Shown here one piece after another: positions 1-8,601 of a stretch of DNA of 64,000 nt; within the stretch, counting starts at the first letter, position 1; each line of letters begins with the position of its first letter. Position numbers and translations under genes: made by a program. Origin of the DNA: Flagellimonas myxillae (lineage in GTDB: Bacteria > Bacteroidota > Bacteroidia > Flavobacteriales > Flavobacteriaceae); the NCBI RefSeq assembly GCF_023502235.1, contig NZ_JAMFLY010000001.1, positions 1,240,001 through 1,304,000 on the forward strand. The letters are read 5' to 3'. The notes below the pieces were generated by a model. It made no database searches and was not told the DNA's origin. It saw only the letters and a program-made list of their open reading frames with translations.

Positions 1-967
1 TCGTGTCGTGACTTGCCAATGGAAGAATTGGAGCATGATTGTAATTAAAATCATAATCGTAATCATCTTCAATAATCGCAAAATTATATTGCTGTGCAAG
101 GTTTAAAAGGTGGATTCTTCTTTTCGCAGAAAGCGTTACCGTGGTTGGATGGTGATGATGGGAGGTCACATATACCGCTTTAATCTGGTGCCGCTTACAT
201 AGTTTTTCAATATCGTCGGTTACAAGTCCATTTTTATCTACCGAAACGCGTTCCAATTTTGCTTGCTGGTTTAAAAAAGTGAAATCAGCAGACACATAAT
301 TGTTATTACCGACCACGATAACATCTTCTTTTTGAAGCAATAGTTTTGCCGACAACCATATTCCCATTTGGCTGCCACGAGTAATCAGTACATTTTCCTT
401 GTTAATGTTCAGCCCCCTGGTTGAATTCAAATATTCAACCAATACATTTCGTAGGGTCTCATTACCATATGTAGAACCATAGGACAAATGTTCGTATATC
501 TTTTTTTTGGATGAAACAGTTCTATACGTCCTTGCAATTTCATCAATGGGAGTTAATCTTGTATCTGAAATACCATCATTCAGGTACATAAAGTCCTCCC
601 GCTTTTCGGTGGGTATTTTTGGTAGGATACTACTTTTATAAAAAGAAAAATCAGCATTATTAATTACACCAAATACTTCATCATCATTTAATTTTTGCTG
701 ATGTAGCACCGGTAAATTACGATGTACATACGTTCCCTTTTTTGGAATACTCTCAATCCAACCCTGGAGCAATAACTCTTCATAACAAGCCACGATTGTT
801 TTCCTGTGCACATGTAATTGCTCTGCCAATGTTCTGCTTCCAGGAAGTCTGGTATTGGGCGCCAACTTTTGGCATTTAATCAATTGAATAATTTGATTGG
901 ACAATTGAAGGTACAGTGCCTGATTACTTTTTCTATCGAATTGAATACTTGTTTTAAATGGAAACAT
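1..967 (-). CDS. MocR/PdxR-type GntR regulator with aminotransferase domain (3' end cut by window)
   Basis: Reading leftwards from ATG at 965-967, the frame stays open to the window edge (about 322 residues). The N-terminus is a GntR winged helix (RLPGSRTLAEQL, then HRKTIVACYEELLLQGW and KKGTYV, about residues 10-80). It is followed by a fold-type I aminotransferase-like region with DGISDTRLTP, LSYGSTYGNETLR, LITRGSQMGIWLSA and IIEDDYDYDF. This arrangement is the MocR class (PdxR, GabR, TauR), whose members bind PLP and usually control a divergent neighbour. The PLP-binding lysine would lie in the missing C-terminal part. The start codon directly abuts a TGGAC half-site at 969-973, which suggests autoregulation. 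The class is secure; the effector and the PdxR label are not. Confidence 0.9.
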   Translation of the reverse strand, partial: MFPFKTSIQFDRKSNQALYLQLSNQIIQLIKCQKLAPNTRLPGSRTLAEQLHVHRKTIVACYEELLLQGWIESIPKKGTYVHRNLPVLHQQKLNDDEVFGVINNADFSFYKSSILPKIPTEKREDFMYLNDGISDTRLTPIDEIARTYRTVSSKKKIYEHLSYGSTYGNETLRNVLVEYLNSTRGLNINKENVLITRGSQMGIWLSAKLLLQKEDVIVVGNNNYVSADFTFLNQQAKLERVSVDKNGLVTDDIEKLCKRHQIKAVYVTSHHHHPTTVTLSAKRRIHLLNLAQQYNFAIIEDDYDYDFNYNHAPILPLASHDT

Positions 968-1011
968 CTGGACTATTAATTATATCTATTCTGGACGATT
1001 ATGGCAGTCCA
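968..1011. promoter_or_regulatory. Candidate MocR operator: repeated TGGAC half-sites
   Basis: Two direct copies, CTGGACTATTA (968-978) and CTGGACGATTA (991-1001), start 23 bp apart, about two helical turns. A third half-site, GTCCA, lies inverted at 1007-1011. MocR regulators typically bind direct repeats plus an inverted half-site in the divergent intergenic region. The array lies between the regulator start and the cupin operon and covers the expected -33 region of the rightward promoter. Binding is inferred. Confidence 0.6.
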
Positions 1012-1020
1012 CTAATATAG

Positions 1021-1028
1021 TACTTTCG
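1021..1028 (+). promoter_or_regulatory. Candidate -7 box of the cupin operon promoter
   Basis: TACTTTCG matches the Bacteroidota TAnnTTTG element at seven of eight positions and lies 20 nt before the ATG at 1049. No clean -33 TTG is visible; the position where one would sit is occupied by the TGGAC repeats, as expected for a regulated promoter. Confidence 0.4.
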
Positions 1029-1048
1029 TGCTATAATATTATAAAGAC

Positions 1049-1771
1049 ATGAAAAATCAATGCAAATCAAAACATCTATTTTATGTGCTGTGCCTTCTTT
1101 TAACAGCGTTTTCATCCTATGCACAAAATGATGTGAAATGGCATGTTTATGAATTGGATAAGCTTTCATTGAATGAGCCAGGGGTTTATGTAGATACACC
1201 AACCATAAGTGGGAAAACATACGTCACTAAAAGTGCCACTACCCTAAAAGCCTCCTCATACGATCGTATGCTATTTATTGTTGAGGGCATGTGTACTGCA
1301 ACTGTAAAATCTGAAGCCATGAATTTAAAAACAGGAGATGTGGTGTTTTTAAAAGCTGATGATGCCATAAAATTTTCAGGGAGTTTAAAAACAATGATTT
1401 GGACAAGTAAATCGACCAAAACAAATCATCAAAACAAAACAAAGAAATTTTCGAAAGCGGAAATTGAAGCTGAAAGGGATGCATCAGAAAATGTATGGAA
1501 TTCATTCATAGAAACTTCAACAATGGTTGCTGGTCTCTATATGTTGCCAAAATCACTAAATGGCGATAACACGCTTACACACAGTTTTGATGAAATCAAT
1601 TATGTAGTAAATGGCAGCGCAAAATTTAAAATGAACGATACCGTAATCGATGTTAAACCAGGTTCCATGATGTGGGTGAAAAGAGGGGTTGGCCATTACT
1701 TTTATGACCTTTCAGCTGACTTTGATGTTTTTATACTTTTTGAGACCATTAATATGGATCATGACCATTAA
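1049..1771 (+). CDS. Exported double-cupin protein
   Basis: 240 residues. An N-terminal signal peptide (LFYVLCLLLTAFSSYAQ) predicts periplasmic or outer-envelope location. Two cupin-like barrels follow: one around residues 50-125 (LKTGDVVFLKADD, IKFSG) and one around 150-235 (FDEINYVVNGSAKFKM, VKPGSMMWVKRGVGHYF). Cupins bind metal and small molecules; here only a few histidines (near HSFDE and GHYF) could be ligands, so catalysis is uncertain. It is the first gene of a six-gene operon facing the MocR regulator, with the next gene 10 bp downstream. The substrate is unknown. Confidence 0.75.
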   Translation: MKNQCKSKHLFYVLCLLLTAFSSYAQNDVKWHVYELDKLSLNEPGVYVDTPTISGKTYVTKSATTLKASSYDRMLFIVEGMCTATVKSEAMNLKTGDVVFLKADDAIKFSGSLKTMIWTSKSTKTNHQNKTKKFSKAEIEAERDASENVWNSFIETSTMVAGLYMLPKSLNGDNTLTHSFDEINYVVNGSAKFKMNDTVIDVKPGSMMWVKRGVGHYFYDLSADFDVFILFETINMDHDH

Positions 1772-1781
1772 TGAATAAAAT

Positions 1782-2072
1782 ATGTTAGAAATAAGACCCA
1801 ATTGCGAGCACTGCAACAAAGATTTGCCAAACACCTCGACTGAGGCAATGATTTGCTCCTTTGAATGCACCTATTGTAGCACCTGCGCTATGGAAATATT
1901 CGAAAATGTATGTCCAAGTTGTGCAGGAAATTTTGTGCCACGCCCTATAAGGCCACAAAAAGAAATTGAGCAATATCCTGCTTCAATCAAACCCATATTC
2001 AAACCTAAAGATTTATATAAAGCCAGGTTGAACATATCCCGGTATAAAAGCATTCCTCCAGAAAAAAGATGA
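1782..2072 (+). CDS. DUF1272 small zinc-ribbon-like protein
   Basis: 96 residues. The first 60 residues match the DUF1272 pattern: LEIRPNCEHCNKDLP, then ICSFECTYCSTCA and VCPSCAGNFVPRPIRP. Four CxxC-type pairs (CEHC, CTYC/CSTC, CPSC) strongly suggest structural zinc. The C-terminal 30 residues are polar and without a recognised domain. The family has no assigned function but recurs in small operons with GNAT and PPOX-like genes. Its stop overlaps the next start (ATGA), implying translational coupling. Confidence 0.8.
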   Translation: MLEIRPNCEHCNKDLPNTSTEAMICSFECTYCSTCAMEIFENVCPSCAGNFVPRPIRPQKEIEQYPASIKPIFKPKDLYKARLNISRYKSIPPEKR

Positions 2073-2299
2073 GCCCAATTATAATTGATACCATTGGTTA
2101 CGCAGCGTTGGTCATTAATCTGTATTCAATGTCCACAAAGGGTGAATATAAGCTGCGATTGATTTCACTGATAGCAAACATAGGCTACATTATTTATGGT
2201 TTATTAATTAGTGCCGCCCCAATAATAATAGGATGCACCATAGCAGTGTTTCTACACGGCTTTCATTTAAGAAGATTACAAATAAAAAAACAGCAATGA
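2069..2299 (+). CDS. Small SemiSWEET/YgjV-like three-helix membrane protein
   Basis: 76 residues with three hydrophobic segments (about 5-22, 30-48 and 50-66) and a basic tail. The layout (IGYAALVINLYSM, STKGEYKLRL, YIIYGLLISAAPIIIGC) resembles a single SemiSWEET three-helix unit or half of a YgjV-type protein; the PQ motif of SemiSWEET transporters is absent. Such proteins act as dimeric pores for small solutes, but the assignment here rests on shape and length only. It overlaps both neighbours by 4 bp (ATGA), so it is co-translated with DUF1272 and GNAT. Confidence 0.6.
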   Translation: MSPIIIDTIGYAALVINLYSMSTKGEYKLRLISLIANIGYIIYGLLISAAPIIIGCTIAVFLHGFHLRRLQIKKQQ

Positions 2300-2811
2300 T
2301 CAACATAAAAAGAGCTAACGAGGCAGATCTTGACATATTGGCCCTTTTGGGAAGAGTAACTTACGCTGAATCACACGGTCATTTTATTGATAATAAAAAC
2401 GACTTGTCGGCTTATCTCGATGAAGCTTTTTCAGTCGAAAAAACCAAACGGGAAATCAACAATCCGAAGCATCTATACTACATCATTTATGTGAATGATC
2501 TACCGGTTGGTTATGCCAAATTGGTAGTAAACGCATTGCACAAAAATGTGGCCTCACAAAACAATTGTCGATTGGAAAGAATCTATATTTTAAATGAATT
2601 CATCCCCTTAAAAATTGGACAACCCTTTCTAAATTTTATTGAAGAGAAAGCTAGAGCCATGCAATTGGATACGATGTGGCTTTCGGTTTACATAAAAAAC
2701 AACAGGGCCATCAGATTCTATCATAGAAATGAATTTGAAAACGTTGGAGAATTAAATTATATAGTCAACGGTAAGGGTTATGAAAATGCCGTTTTATCGA
2801 AGGAGTTATAA
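2296..2811 (+). CDS. GNAT family N-acetyltransferase
   Basis: 171 residues from ATG 2296, chosen because it overlaps the upstream stop (ATGA) and begins the fold directly (MINIKRANEADLDILALL); a longer frame from 2233 only adds residues from inside the previous gene. Visible elements are the beta4 segment LERIYILNEF, a helix region where the acetyl-CoA loop is expected (IGQPFLNFIEEKA, weak Q/RxxGxG/A), and the C-terminal IKNNRAIRFYHRNEFENVG typical of GNATs. The substrate is unknown. Third overlap in the operon; the next gene starts 2 bp downstream. Confidence 0.8.
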   Translation: MINIKRANEADLDILALLGRVTYAESHGHFIDNKNDLSAYLDEAFSVEKTKREINNPKHLYYIIYVNDLPVGYAKLVVNALHKNVASQNNCRLERIYILNEFIPLKIGQPFLNFIEEKARAMQLDTMWLSVYIKNNRAIRFYHRNEFENVGELNYIVNGKGYENAVLSKEL

Positions 2812-2813
2812 GT

Positions 2814-3473
2814 ATGAAAGAATATCCAAAATCCAAATTAAACAGGGTAAAACGCGGTCATAACAGAGCAACTTATGATGTTAAAAACATAAACGCCATT
2901 TTAGATGATGGATTTATTGGCTATGTAAGTTACATGTACAAAAACAGGGCAATTTCATTACCCATGGGATATGGAAGAAAAGACAACAAAATTTATTTAC
3001 ACGGTTCCCAAGCAAACAGAATGTTGCTGTCGTTATTGGAAGCCAAAGAAATGAGCATAACGGTAATGCATTTAGATGCTTTGGTTCTGGCACGATCTGG
3101 GTTGCACCATTCTGTAAATTATCGCTCTGCAACGCTATTTGGTTCCACAAGAAGACTTGAAGATACAAGGGAAAAGGAAGCAGCCCTGTTCTGTGTTATG
3201 GAGCAAATGATGAAAGGGCGTTGGGATGGCATTAGGCCAATGGACCAAGACGAAGTGGACAGAACCATGGTTGTAGAAATGACTATTGAAACAGCGTCAG
3301 CTAAAATAAGGGATGTTGGTGTTGCGGACGAACCAGCAGATTACGATTTAGATGTTTGGGCTGGTTTGGTACCTTTAAAGCAAACAGCGGAATACCCGAT
3401 TGCTGACAAGGGTTTGCCCCAGGAAATGGAAATTCCTAAACATGTAATGGATTATTATCAGCAAAATCAATGA
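2814..3473 (+). CDS. FMN-binding pyridoxamine 5'-phosphate oxidase-like (NimA-type) protein
   Basis: 219 residues with the split-barrel flavin fold of the PPOX/NimA superfamily: ILDDGFIGYVSY, ISLPMGYGRKDNKIYLHGS, and the typical HSVNYRSATLFGSTRRL strand. The closing region (WAGLVPLKQTAEYPIAD) matches the common flavin-nucleotide-binding subgroup that is often encoded beside MocR-type regulators. True PdxH active-site residues are not evident, so it is more likely a flavin reductase or detoxifying oxidase than a PNP oxidase. Its stop overlaps the next start (ATGA). Confidence 0.8.
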   Translation: MKEYPKSKLNRVKRGHNRATYDVKNINAILDDGFIGYVSYMYKNRAISLPMGYGRKDNKIYLHGSQANRMLLSLLEAKEMSITVMHLDALVLARSGLHHSVNYRSATLFGSTRRLEDTREKEAALFCVMEQMMKGRWDGIRPMDQDEVDRTMVVEMTIETASAKIRDVGVADEPADYDLDVWAGLVPLKQTAEYPIADKGLPQEMEIPKHVMDYYQQNQ

Positions 3474-3805
3474 ACTATCACAACAAACGGTTTAGAGTAG
3501 TAGAGCTCTCAGCAAATGCAGACACGACCGAAGAAACCATATTTACATATAAGCAAAATGGCAATATTGTAACTTCGGAATACAAGGGTGGGAATATCGT
3601 AAAAGGCCATTTGATAGGATTAGTGGACAACGATGGATCTATCGATATGCGTTATCATCAAGTCAACCTAAAGGGGGAACTAATGACTGGTATCTGTCAT
3701 TCAACACCTAAATTGAACGAAAACGGAAAAATAAGACTTCATGAACAATGGAAATGGACTTCAGGAGATCGGTCAAGCGGAAATTCCATTCTTGAAGAAT
3801 TATAA
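3470..3805 (+). CDS. Conserved small beta-rich protein of unknown function
   Basis: 111 residues, no signal peptide, no cysteine cluster. The sequence is a series of short beta strands with glycine turns (YKQNGNIVTSEYKGGNIVKG, LVDNDGSIDMRYHQVN, KGELMTGICHSTP), reminiscent of MORN-like repeats. I recall homologues carrying an N-acetylglutamate synthase label, which nothing in this sequence supports: there is no GNAT or amino-acid-kinase signature. It is the last gene of the operon and starts inside the stop of the PPOX-like gene. Confidence 0.6.
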   Translation: MNYHNKRFRVVELSANADTTEETIFTYKQNGNIVTSEYKGGNIVKGHLIGLVDNDGSIDMRYHQVNLKGELMTGICHSTPKLNENGKIRLHEQWKWTSGDRSSGNSILEEL

Positions 3806-3880
3806 AGAAAGCCGGTTAAAGAATCTTGAAAGCATTAGGTGTGTCCATTAAAAAAACTACAATCAATGCGTTATAAACCG

Positions 3881-4264
3881 TTAAATCATTGGATTGGACC
3901 GATGACATAACTGAATGGCTAAGCCCCAAGGATCTCTGAGCATGGCCAAAACATCCCCAGCTGACGTCTCGTCCATGGAAATGAGGGTTGCTCCTGCCTG
4001 TGTTAGTTTTTGGGTTGCATGGGGAACATCGTTACATACGAATGCAACATGAAGCAATAAAGGATCCATGGTTGAATAATTTGGAGTTTCCACCTTGGGG
4101 TTATTGTAAACTTCCAACATAACTTGTCCAGATGCATCTGCCAAAAACCGGACAGGAACTGGGATGTCAGATTCACGTTTTACAGTAAAGCCAAAATTAT
4201 CCTTGTACCACTCAGCTACTTCGGCTGGATGCTCCACTTGATAGGCAAAATGCTCAATTCTCAT
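3881..4264 (-). CDS. VOC family (glyoxalase/dioxygenase-fold) protein
   Basis: 127 residues from ATG 4264; the open frame continues to 4483, but the upstream stretch carries no VOC sequence and the chosen start gives normal family length. The paired beta-alpha-beta-beta-beta modules are visible: MRIEHFAYQVEHPAEVAEWY...FGFTV, then LLLHVAFVCNDVPHATQKL and LRDPWGLAIQLCHR. Candidate metal ligands are His4, the glutamate in VMLEVY and the His in LLHVAF. The substrate is unknown. It converges on the MocR-facing operon with a 75-bp gap lacking a clear terminator. Confidence 0.75.
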   Translation of the reverse strand: MRIEHFAYQVEHPAEVAEWYKDNFGFTVKRESDIPVPVRFLADASGQVMLEVYNNPKVETPNYSTMDPLLLHVAFVCNDVPHATQKLTQAGATLISMDETSAGDVLAMLRDPWGLAIQLCHRSNPMI

Positions 4265-4504
4265 AACGTTCCAGTTTGCGATAGGTTTTGTTTGTTCGGA
4301 ATCCGAATTTAATAGTTTGTTGTCAAAATTGCGAAACTTGTGAATGATTCCGAATCTTTTCCTCTCCAAGTCGTTACACTCTTTCTGCAACTTGACTGTT
4401 CCCAATCCAAAGAAATTCAAGCCTGCCGGATGGCACAAAATTTGTTGGGTTAAAGCAGGGACGTTCTCAGAAACGGTTGCCAATAACCAAAATAGCCCAA
4501 CAAA

Positions 4505-5650
4505 GTGAAATCTCTTTTTACAAAAACGGTTTTTCTACTGTTTCTTGCCCAACTATTATGGCAATGTAGCAAGGAAGATGACCTGCCCAAAATCATTGAT
4601 CAGGATTCTTTAAATGCCTTAATTGAAAAAGAGCGGAAACGGGAAAATGCCCCTGCCATTGCGGCTGTTATTGTAAAGGATGGTCAAGTGGTCTGGGAAA
4701 ACTTCGCTGGTTTTAAAACGCTAAGCACTAGCGAGAGTCCAGATGAAAATACTGCTTTTATTCTTGCATCCGTCTCCAAAACCGTAGTGGCCGTTGCCGT
4801 GATGCAGTTGATGGAACAAGGGCTTTTGGAGCTCGAGGAGGATGTAAATACCTATATCCCTTTCGCACTCCGAAATCCCAATTTTCCCAATACCCCTATC
4901 ACCACTAGAATGCTACTTACCCATACCTCTAGCCTATCCTGGCCCACCAACCAGGAAGATCCGAATTTCAATAAAACCTTTGAATCTGCCAATGCACCAG
5001 ATATTTATCCTTGGCTACGGGACTACCTTACTCCCAATAATCCCAATTTTCAACCCAATAGCTGGCAAAATAATGCGCCTGGCACCTCCTATCAGTATAG
5101 CAATTTAGGCGCTGCCGTATTGGGCTACCTGGTACAAACCATCAGTAGAAAGGACTTTCACAGTTATTGCAAAGAACACATTTTCACCCCGCTGCAAATG
5201 CACAATACTGCCTTTAAGATTGCAGACTTATCGCCCACTACAGATTTTGCCTCCTTGTATTTTGAAGATGAACTTATCCCGCAATATTCAGCCTCCCACT
5301 ACCCTGCTTTTGCCTTAAGGAGTACCACCGCAGATATGGCCAACTTTATGATTACCATGCTTAATGGAGGTGTTCTAGGAAACACTCGGGTCTTGGAAGA
5401 AGCAACAGTGCAACAAATGCTTGCCATTAAAGTTCCTGACAAAAAGGTTGGGTTTCTCTGGACAGAACTCAGCGGAAAATGGATAGGTCATATTGGGGAA
5501 TATTGGGGGGTGTCCTCCAGCATGGACATTCATAGGGAGAAAAACCTAGGCGTATTTATTGTAAGCAACAACTCGCATATAGAGTCTATTTATCCCGAAG
5601 GACAGATCTATCGATACATCCATAAATACGCTGAACAATTGGCGGACTAG
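4505..5650 (+). CDS. Lipoprotein serine hydrolase of the class C beta-lactamase/DD-peptidase family
   Basis: 381 residues. The frame opens with GTG at 4505; an in-frame stop just upstream leaves no earlier ATG. The N-terminus is a lipoprotein signal (VFLLFLAQLLWQC, Cys21). Catalytic elements are SVSK (Ser89, Lys92), YSN within SYQYSNLG, and HIG near the C-terminus (WIGHIGEYWG). The family includes esterases, D-aminopeptidases and class C beta-lactamases, so antibiotic hydrolysis should not be assumed. It probably acts in the periplasm or on the outer membrane. Divergent from the VOC gene; converges on the TlpA-like gene with a 25-bp gap. Confidence 0.85.
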   Translation: MKSLFTKTVFLLFLAQLLWQCSKEDDLPKIIDQDSLNALIEKERKRENAPAIAAVIVKDGQVVWENFAGFKTLSTSESPDENTAFILASVSKTVVAVAVMQLMEQGLLELEEDVNTYIPFALRNPNFPNTPITTRMLLTHTSSLSWPTNQEDPNFNKTFESANAPDIYPWLRDYLTPNNPNFQPNSWQNNAPGTSYQYSNLGAAVLGYLVQTISRKDFHSYCKEHIFTPLQMHNTAFKIADLSPTTDFASLYFEDELIPQYSASHYPAFALRSTTADMANFMITMLNGGVLGNTRVLEEATVQQMLAIKVPDKKVGFLWTELSGKWIGHIGEYWGVSSSMDIHREKNLGVFIVSNNSHIESIYPEGQIYRYIHKYAEQLAD

Positions 5651-5675
5651 TTTCATGTTTGTGTTTTTCAATTCA

Positions 5676-6797
5676 TCAGTTGGATGCAATCCTTTCTAAA
5701 ATGGATTCAAAAAAACCTTCATTATATCCTTCAATTTTATCTATGATCATACCATTTTGGTCAATTAAAAATGATTTTGGCAGGGCTTGAACACTGTACA
5801 ATTTTGCAATGCTATCATTTCTACCTCCCGCTGCCCATATATTTGTCCATTTAATACCATCTTCTTTAGAAGCCTTCTCCCAGACCTTTTTATCCTTATC
5901 GATTGAAAAACTAACAATTTTCAATTCCTTTGGAATTGTTTTAAAATTTTTACTGAAAAACCTGTTTTCTAAGCGACAAGGTTTGCAACTTCTACTCCAA
6001 AAACTCAGATAAATGTAATTTCCTTTTAGGGAGGAAAGATTTATTGGCTCACCGGTCATCGAAATACCATTAAAATCAGCAAACATGTCTCCTTTTTTTA
6101 ACTCAATTTCGTTGCCCTTAACATATTTGTCCAAGGCCAATGCATCTGGTATATTTTGGTGTGTAGGGTCAAGGTTAGATATGACTTTTTCAAGTGTATC
6201 TTTAGGTATGAATTTTCTGTTTCTGTACAATAGGTCCAAGGTAAAATAAGAATTGGGATTTTCTACAATAAAACCTCTCATTAGCTCCTTTGATTTGGCA
6301 ACATTTTCTTCATACCTACGGACTAGTTCACTTTTGTGAAGCTCATCTGTGAACAAGTTTTTGGAAAGACTATCTCCAATTTTCAAGTACTTGGTATCAT
6401 ATTTTCCGGTAAGTTCCCACATTTTATTTTTGAGATCCTGTTCGGGACCACCGGTTACCTCTTTCTGAAAATAGATGTCTGAGTAGGTTGATTCAAAACG
6501 TATTTCAGTATTTTCAATAATTAGATCGGAATACTTGTTCTGGTCGGGAATGATCAAAACACATTGGGTCGGGTGGTCTATTTTTCCTTTCATTACAAAT
6601 TCATCGTTCTTGACCATTGCAGAATCTATGTTTGATTGCAATTCCATACTGAATAAATAGATTTTTGTGTCTTGGGGAGTGCCATCAATATGACCTGTTA
6701 ATCTGTAACCTTTACTTTCACTATCCCCACCGCAACCATATGCAGAGAGCATCAGGACTACCATCAATTTAGATATAGGAATTTTACCATTTGCCAT
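5676..6797 (-). CDS. TlpA-like thioredoxin lipoprotein with N-terminal DUF4369
   Basis: 373 residues with a lipoprotein signal ending at AYGC (Cys22). Residues about 30-125 have the beta-rich DUF4369 pattern (YRLTGHIDGTPQDTKIYLFS). Residues about 235-370 form an AhpC/TSA-TlpA thioredoxin domain: GDMFADFNGISMTGEPINLSSLKGNY, the redox motif CKPC at 271-274, and the cis-Pro segment VQALPKSFLID. Such proteins reduce or rearrange disulfides in the envelope and are abundant in Bacteroidota. A 240-bp gap upstream (6798-7037) holds no gene and presumably its promoter. Confidence 0.9.
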   Translation of the reverse strand: MANGKIPISKLMVVLMLSAYGCGGDSESKGYRLTGHIDGTPQDTKIYLFSMELQSNIDSAMVKNDEFVMKGKIDHPTQCVLIIPDQNKYSDLIIENTEIRFESTYSDIYFQKEVTGGPEQDLKNKMWELTGKYDTKYLKIGDSLSKNLFTDELHKSELVRRYEENVAKSKELMRGFIVENPNSYFTLDLLYRNRKFIPKDTLEKVISNLDPTHQNIPDALALDKYVKGNEIELKKGDMFADFNGISMTGEPINLSSLKGNYIYLSFWSRSCKPCRLENRFFSKNFKTIPKELKIVSFSIDKDKKVWEKASKEDGIKWTNIWAAGGRNDSIAKLYSVQALPKSFLIDQNGMIIDKIEGYNEGFFESILERIASN

Positions 6798-7037
6798 ATT
6801 GCGTTGATTTAGGTTGAAGAATTTTGTTAACCGATGTTGAACAACGTACCTAATAGTATGTAAGTTTTAACGGCTAACATTTACTACCAAAGACGGTTAA
6901 AAAAAGACGATGTGACAATTACCCTATTCCGGAATTGTAAATTGGAATCAAGGACTATTTACATACCTGTTGCAAAGCACTAAAACTTGTCAATTTGGTA
7001 AGGTAGATGTGACATGCAACTTTAACAAAAAGGGTTA

Positions 7038-8528
7038 CTATTGCTCCGGTACCAAACGTATAAGTCTGCCCGGGCCTTCTACCGCAATGTACAGATAGCC
7101 ATCCAAGCCCATTTCTGCGTCTCGTACCCGGCCAATACCCTCCACTAGCCGTTCATGGCCCACGACTTCGTTACCATTCATTTGTAAACGATGGAGGTAT
7201 TCAAATTTGAGGGAGGCGACGAACAGGTCATTTTCCCAATCTCCGTAGAATTCGCTGGACACAAATGTCATTCCACAGGGCGCAATGGAAGGAGTCCAGT
7301 AATACACAGGCTGTTCCATGCCATCCAGTTCGGTAAGGTCTGTAAAGGTGGTGCCATCGTAATTGATGCCGTATGAAATTACCGGCCACCCGTTGTTGTT
7401 TCCTGCTTCCAAAATATTGATTTCATCTCCCCCTTGGGGGCCATGCTCTCCTTCCCAAATCGCTCCAGTTTCTGGGTGCCGGGTCATGCCCTGGGGATTC
7501 CGCGTCCCGTATGTGAAAATGGAGGCTACCGCTCCAGAAGTGTTGTAAAAAGGATTGTCAGTAGGAATCTGACCATCGTCGTGGATACGGTGTATCTTAC
7601 CAATGGCATTGTCCAATTCCTGGGGGTAAACATCCCTAAATCCACGATCACCCACGGAAACGTATAAGTAGCCATTATTATCAAACTCTAGTCGTGAGCC
7701 ATAATGGTTACCACTGTTGACATACGGAATTGCCGCAAATATGTTTTCCACATCAACCAAGCTGTTGCCCTCTAGCCTACCTCTTGCCACGGCCGTTGTA
7801 CGTTCGGATGAATTATCGGGATTGGCCCGGGAATAGGAAAGATATACCAACGAGTTGTTTTCAAAATCAGGATGAATTTGGACATCCAACAAACCTCCCT
7901 GTCCTAGGGAAGCAACATCTGGAATACCACCAATTTCTGTCAATTGTTTGTCATTATTTACCATATACAGCCCTCCCCCACGCTCGGTTACCAAAATTTC
8001 ACCAGTTGGCAATTGTGCTATACCCCATGGAATACCAGGAATATCATCGGTCAGGGTTTCCAATCGGAAGCTAAGGTCGTCGGAAGTGATCAAGCCGGAC
8101 AAATCGGGGTTCTCCTCCTCCAACATGGCTTTGGTCTTTCCATCTATTTCTGTAAGGATATAGTTGGTGAGCTCCTCGATGGCTTGAGCACTTAAAGCAG
8201 AACCGTATGCGGGCATCCCATTGGCTGTATAGCCATCCGTTATGGATTGTATGATATCTTCCATAGCGTTGCCATACGTCCAATCGCGTTCTACAAAGGA
8301 GCCAAGGTCTTGTCCATGACAACCTCCACAGTGATTTCTATAGGTAAGGGCCGGACCTTCCAAGTTTTCAATATCCCCTGGTGATTCGGGGTCCTCTGAA
8401 TTGTTACAGCTACACAGTACTGCTGCGAAAACCAACAATACCAACTTGGCTGTCGTCTTTAACGAAAAGAATATGTCCTTTAATTTGAAAGCTGGGGCAA
8501 AAAAGCGATTTGAGGTGATTGGGGCCAT
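7038..8528 (-). CDS. Cytochrome c/PQQ-dependent sugar dehydrogenase fusion lipoprotein
   Basis: About 496 residues from ATG 8528; an ATG-less extension reaches 8561. The lipoprotein signal ends at LCSC (about Cys41). A class I cytochrome c domain follows with CGGCH at about 67-71 and a candidate axial Met105 in NGMPAYG. Residues about 150-495 form the six-bladed propeller of soluble aldose sugar dehydrogenases (GIPWGIAQLPTGEILVTERGG, YGSRLEFDNNGYLYVSVGDRG, WEGEHGPQGGDEIN). These oxidise sugars using PQQ; the fused haem would accept the electrons. The window holds no PQQ biosynthesis genes. A 22-bp palindrome lies 74 bp upstream. Confidence 0.9.
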   Translation of the reverse strand: MAPITSNRFFAPAFKLKDIFFSLKTTAKLVLLVFAAVLCSCNNSEDPESPGDIENLEGPALTYRNHCGGCHGQDLGSFVERDWTYGNAMEDIIQSITDGYTANGMPAYGSALSAQAIEELTNYILTEIDGKTKAMLEEENPDLSGLITSDDLSFRLETLTDDIPGIPWGIAQLPTGEILVTERGGGLYMVNNDKQLTEIGGIPDVASLGQGGLLDVQIHPDFENNSLVYLSYSRANPDNSSERTTAVARGRLEGNSLVDVENIFAAIPYVNSGNHYGSRLEFDNNGYLYVSVGDRGFRDVYPQELDNAIGKIHRIHDDGQIPTDNPFYNTSGAVASIFTYGTRNPQGMTRHPETGAIWEGEHGPQGGDEINILEAGNNNGWPVISYGINYDGTTFTDLTELDGMEQPVYYWTPSIAPCGMTFVSSEFYGDWENDLFVASLKFEYLHRLQMNGNEVVGHERLVEGIGRVRDAEMGLDGYLYIAVEGPGRLIRLVPEQ

Positions 8529-8601
8529 AATAATCCATTTAAATACAGCTTGAATTACCAAAGACAGGGCTAATCTATAGTGTCCTAGTAATTAGCACGT
8601 T

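Noticed and set aside
4265-4483. N-terminal extension of the VOC protein
   Set aside because: The upstream codons carry no VOC sequence and the internal ATG at 4264 gives family length; the extension probably overlaps promoter DNA.
4505-5650. Antibiotic-resistance beta-lactamase
   Set aside because: SxxK/YSN/HIG are shared by esterases and peptidases; context and lipoprotein anchor give no support for resistance, and the same applies to 9750-11756.
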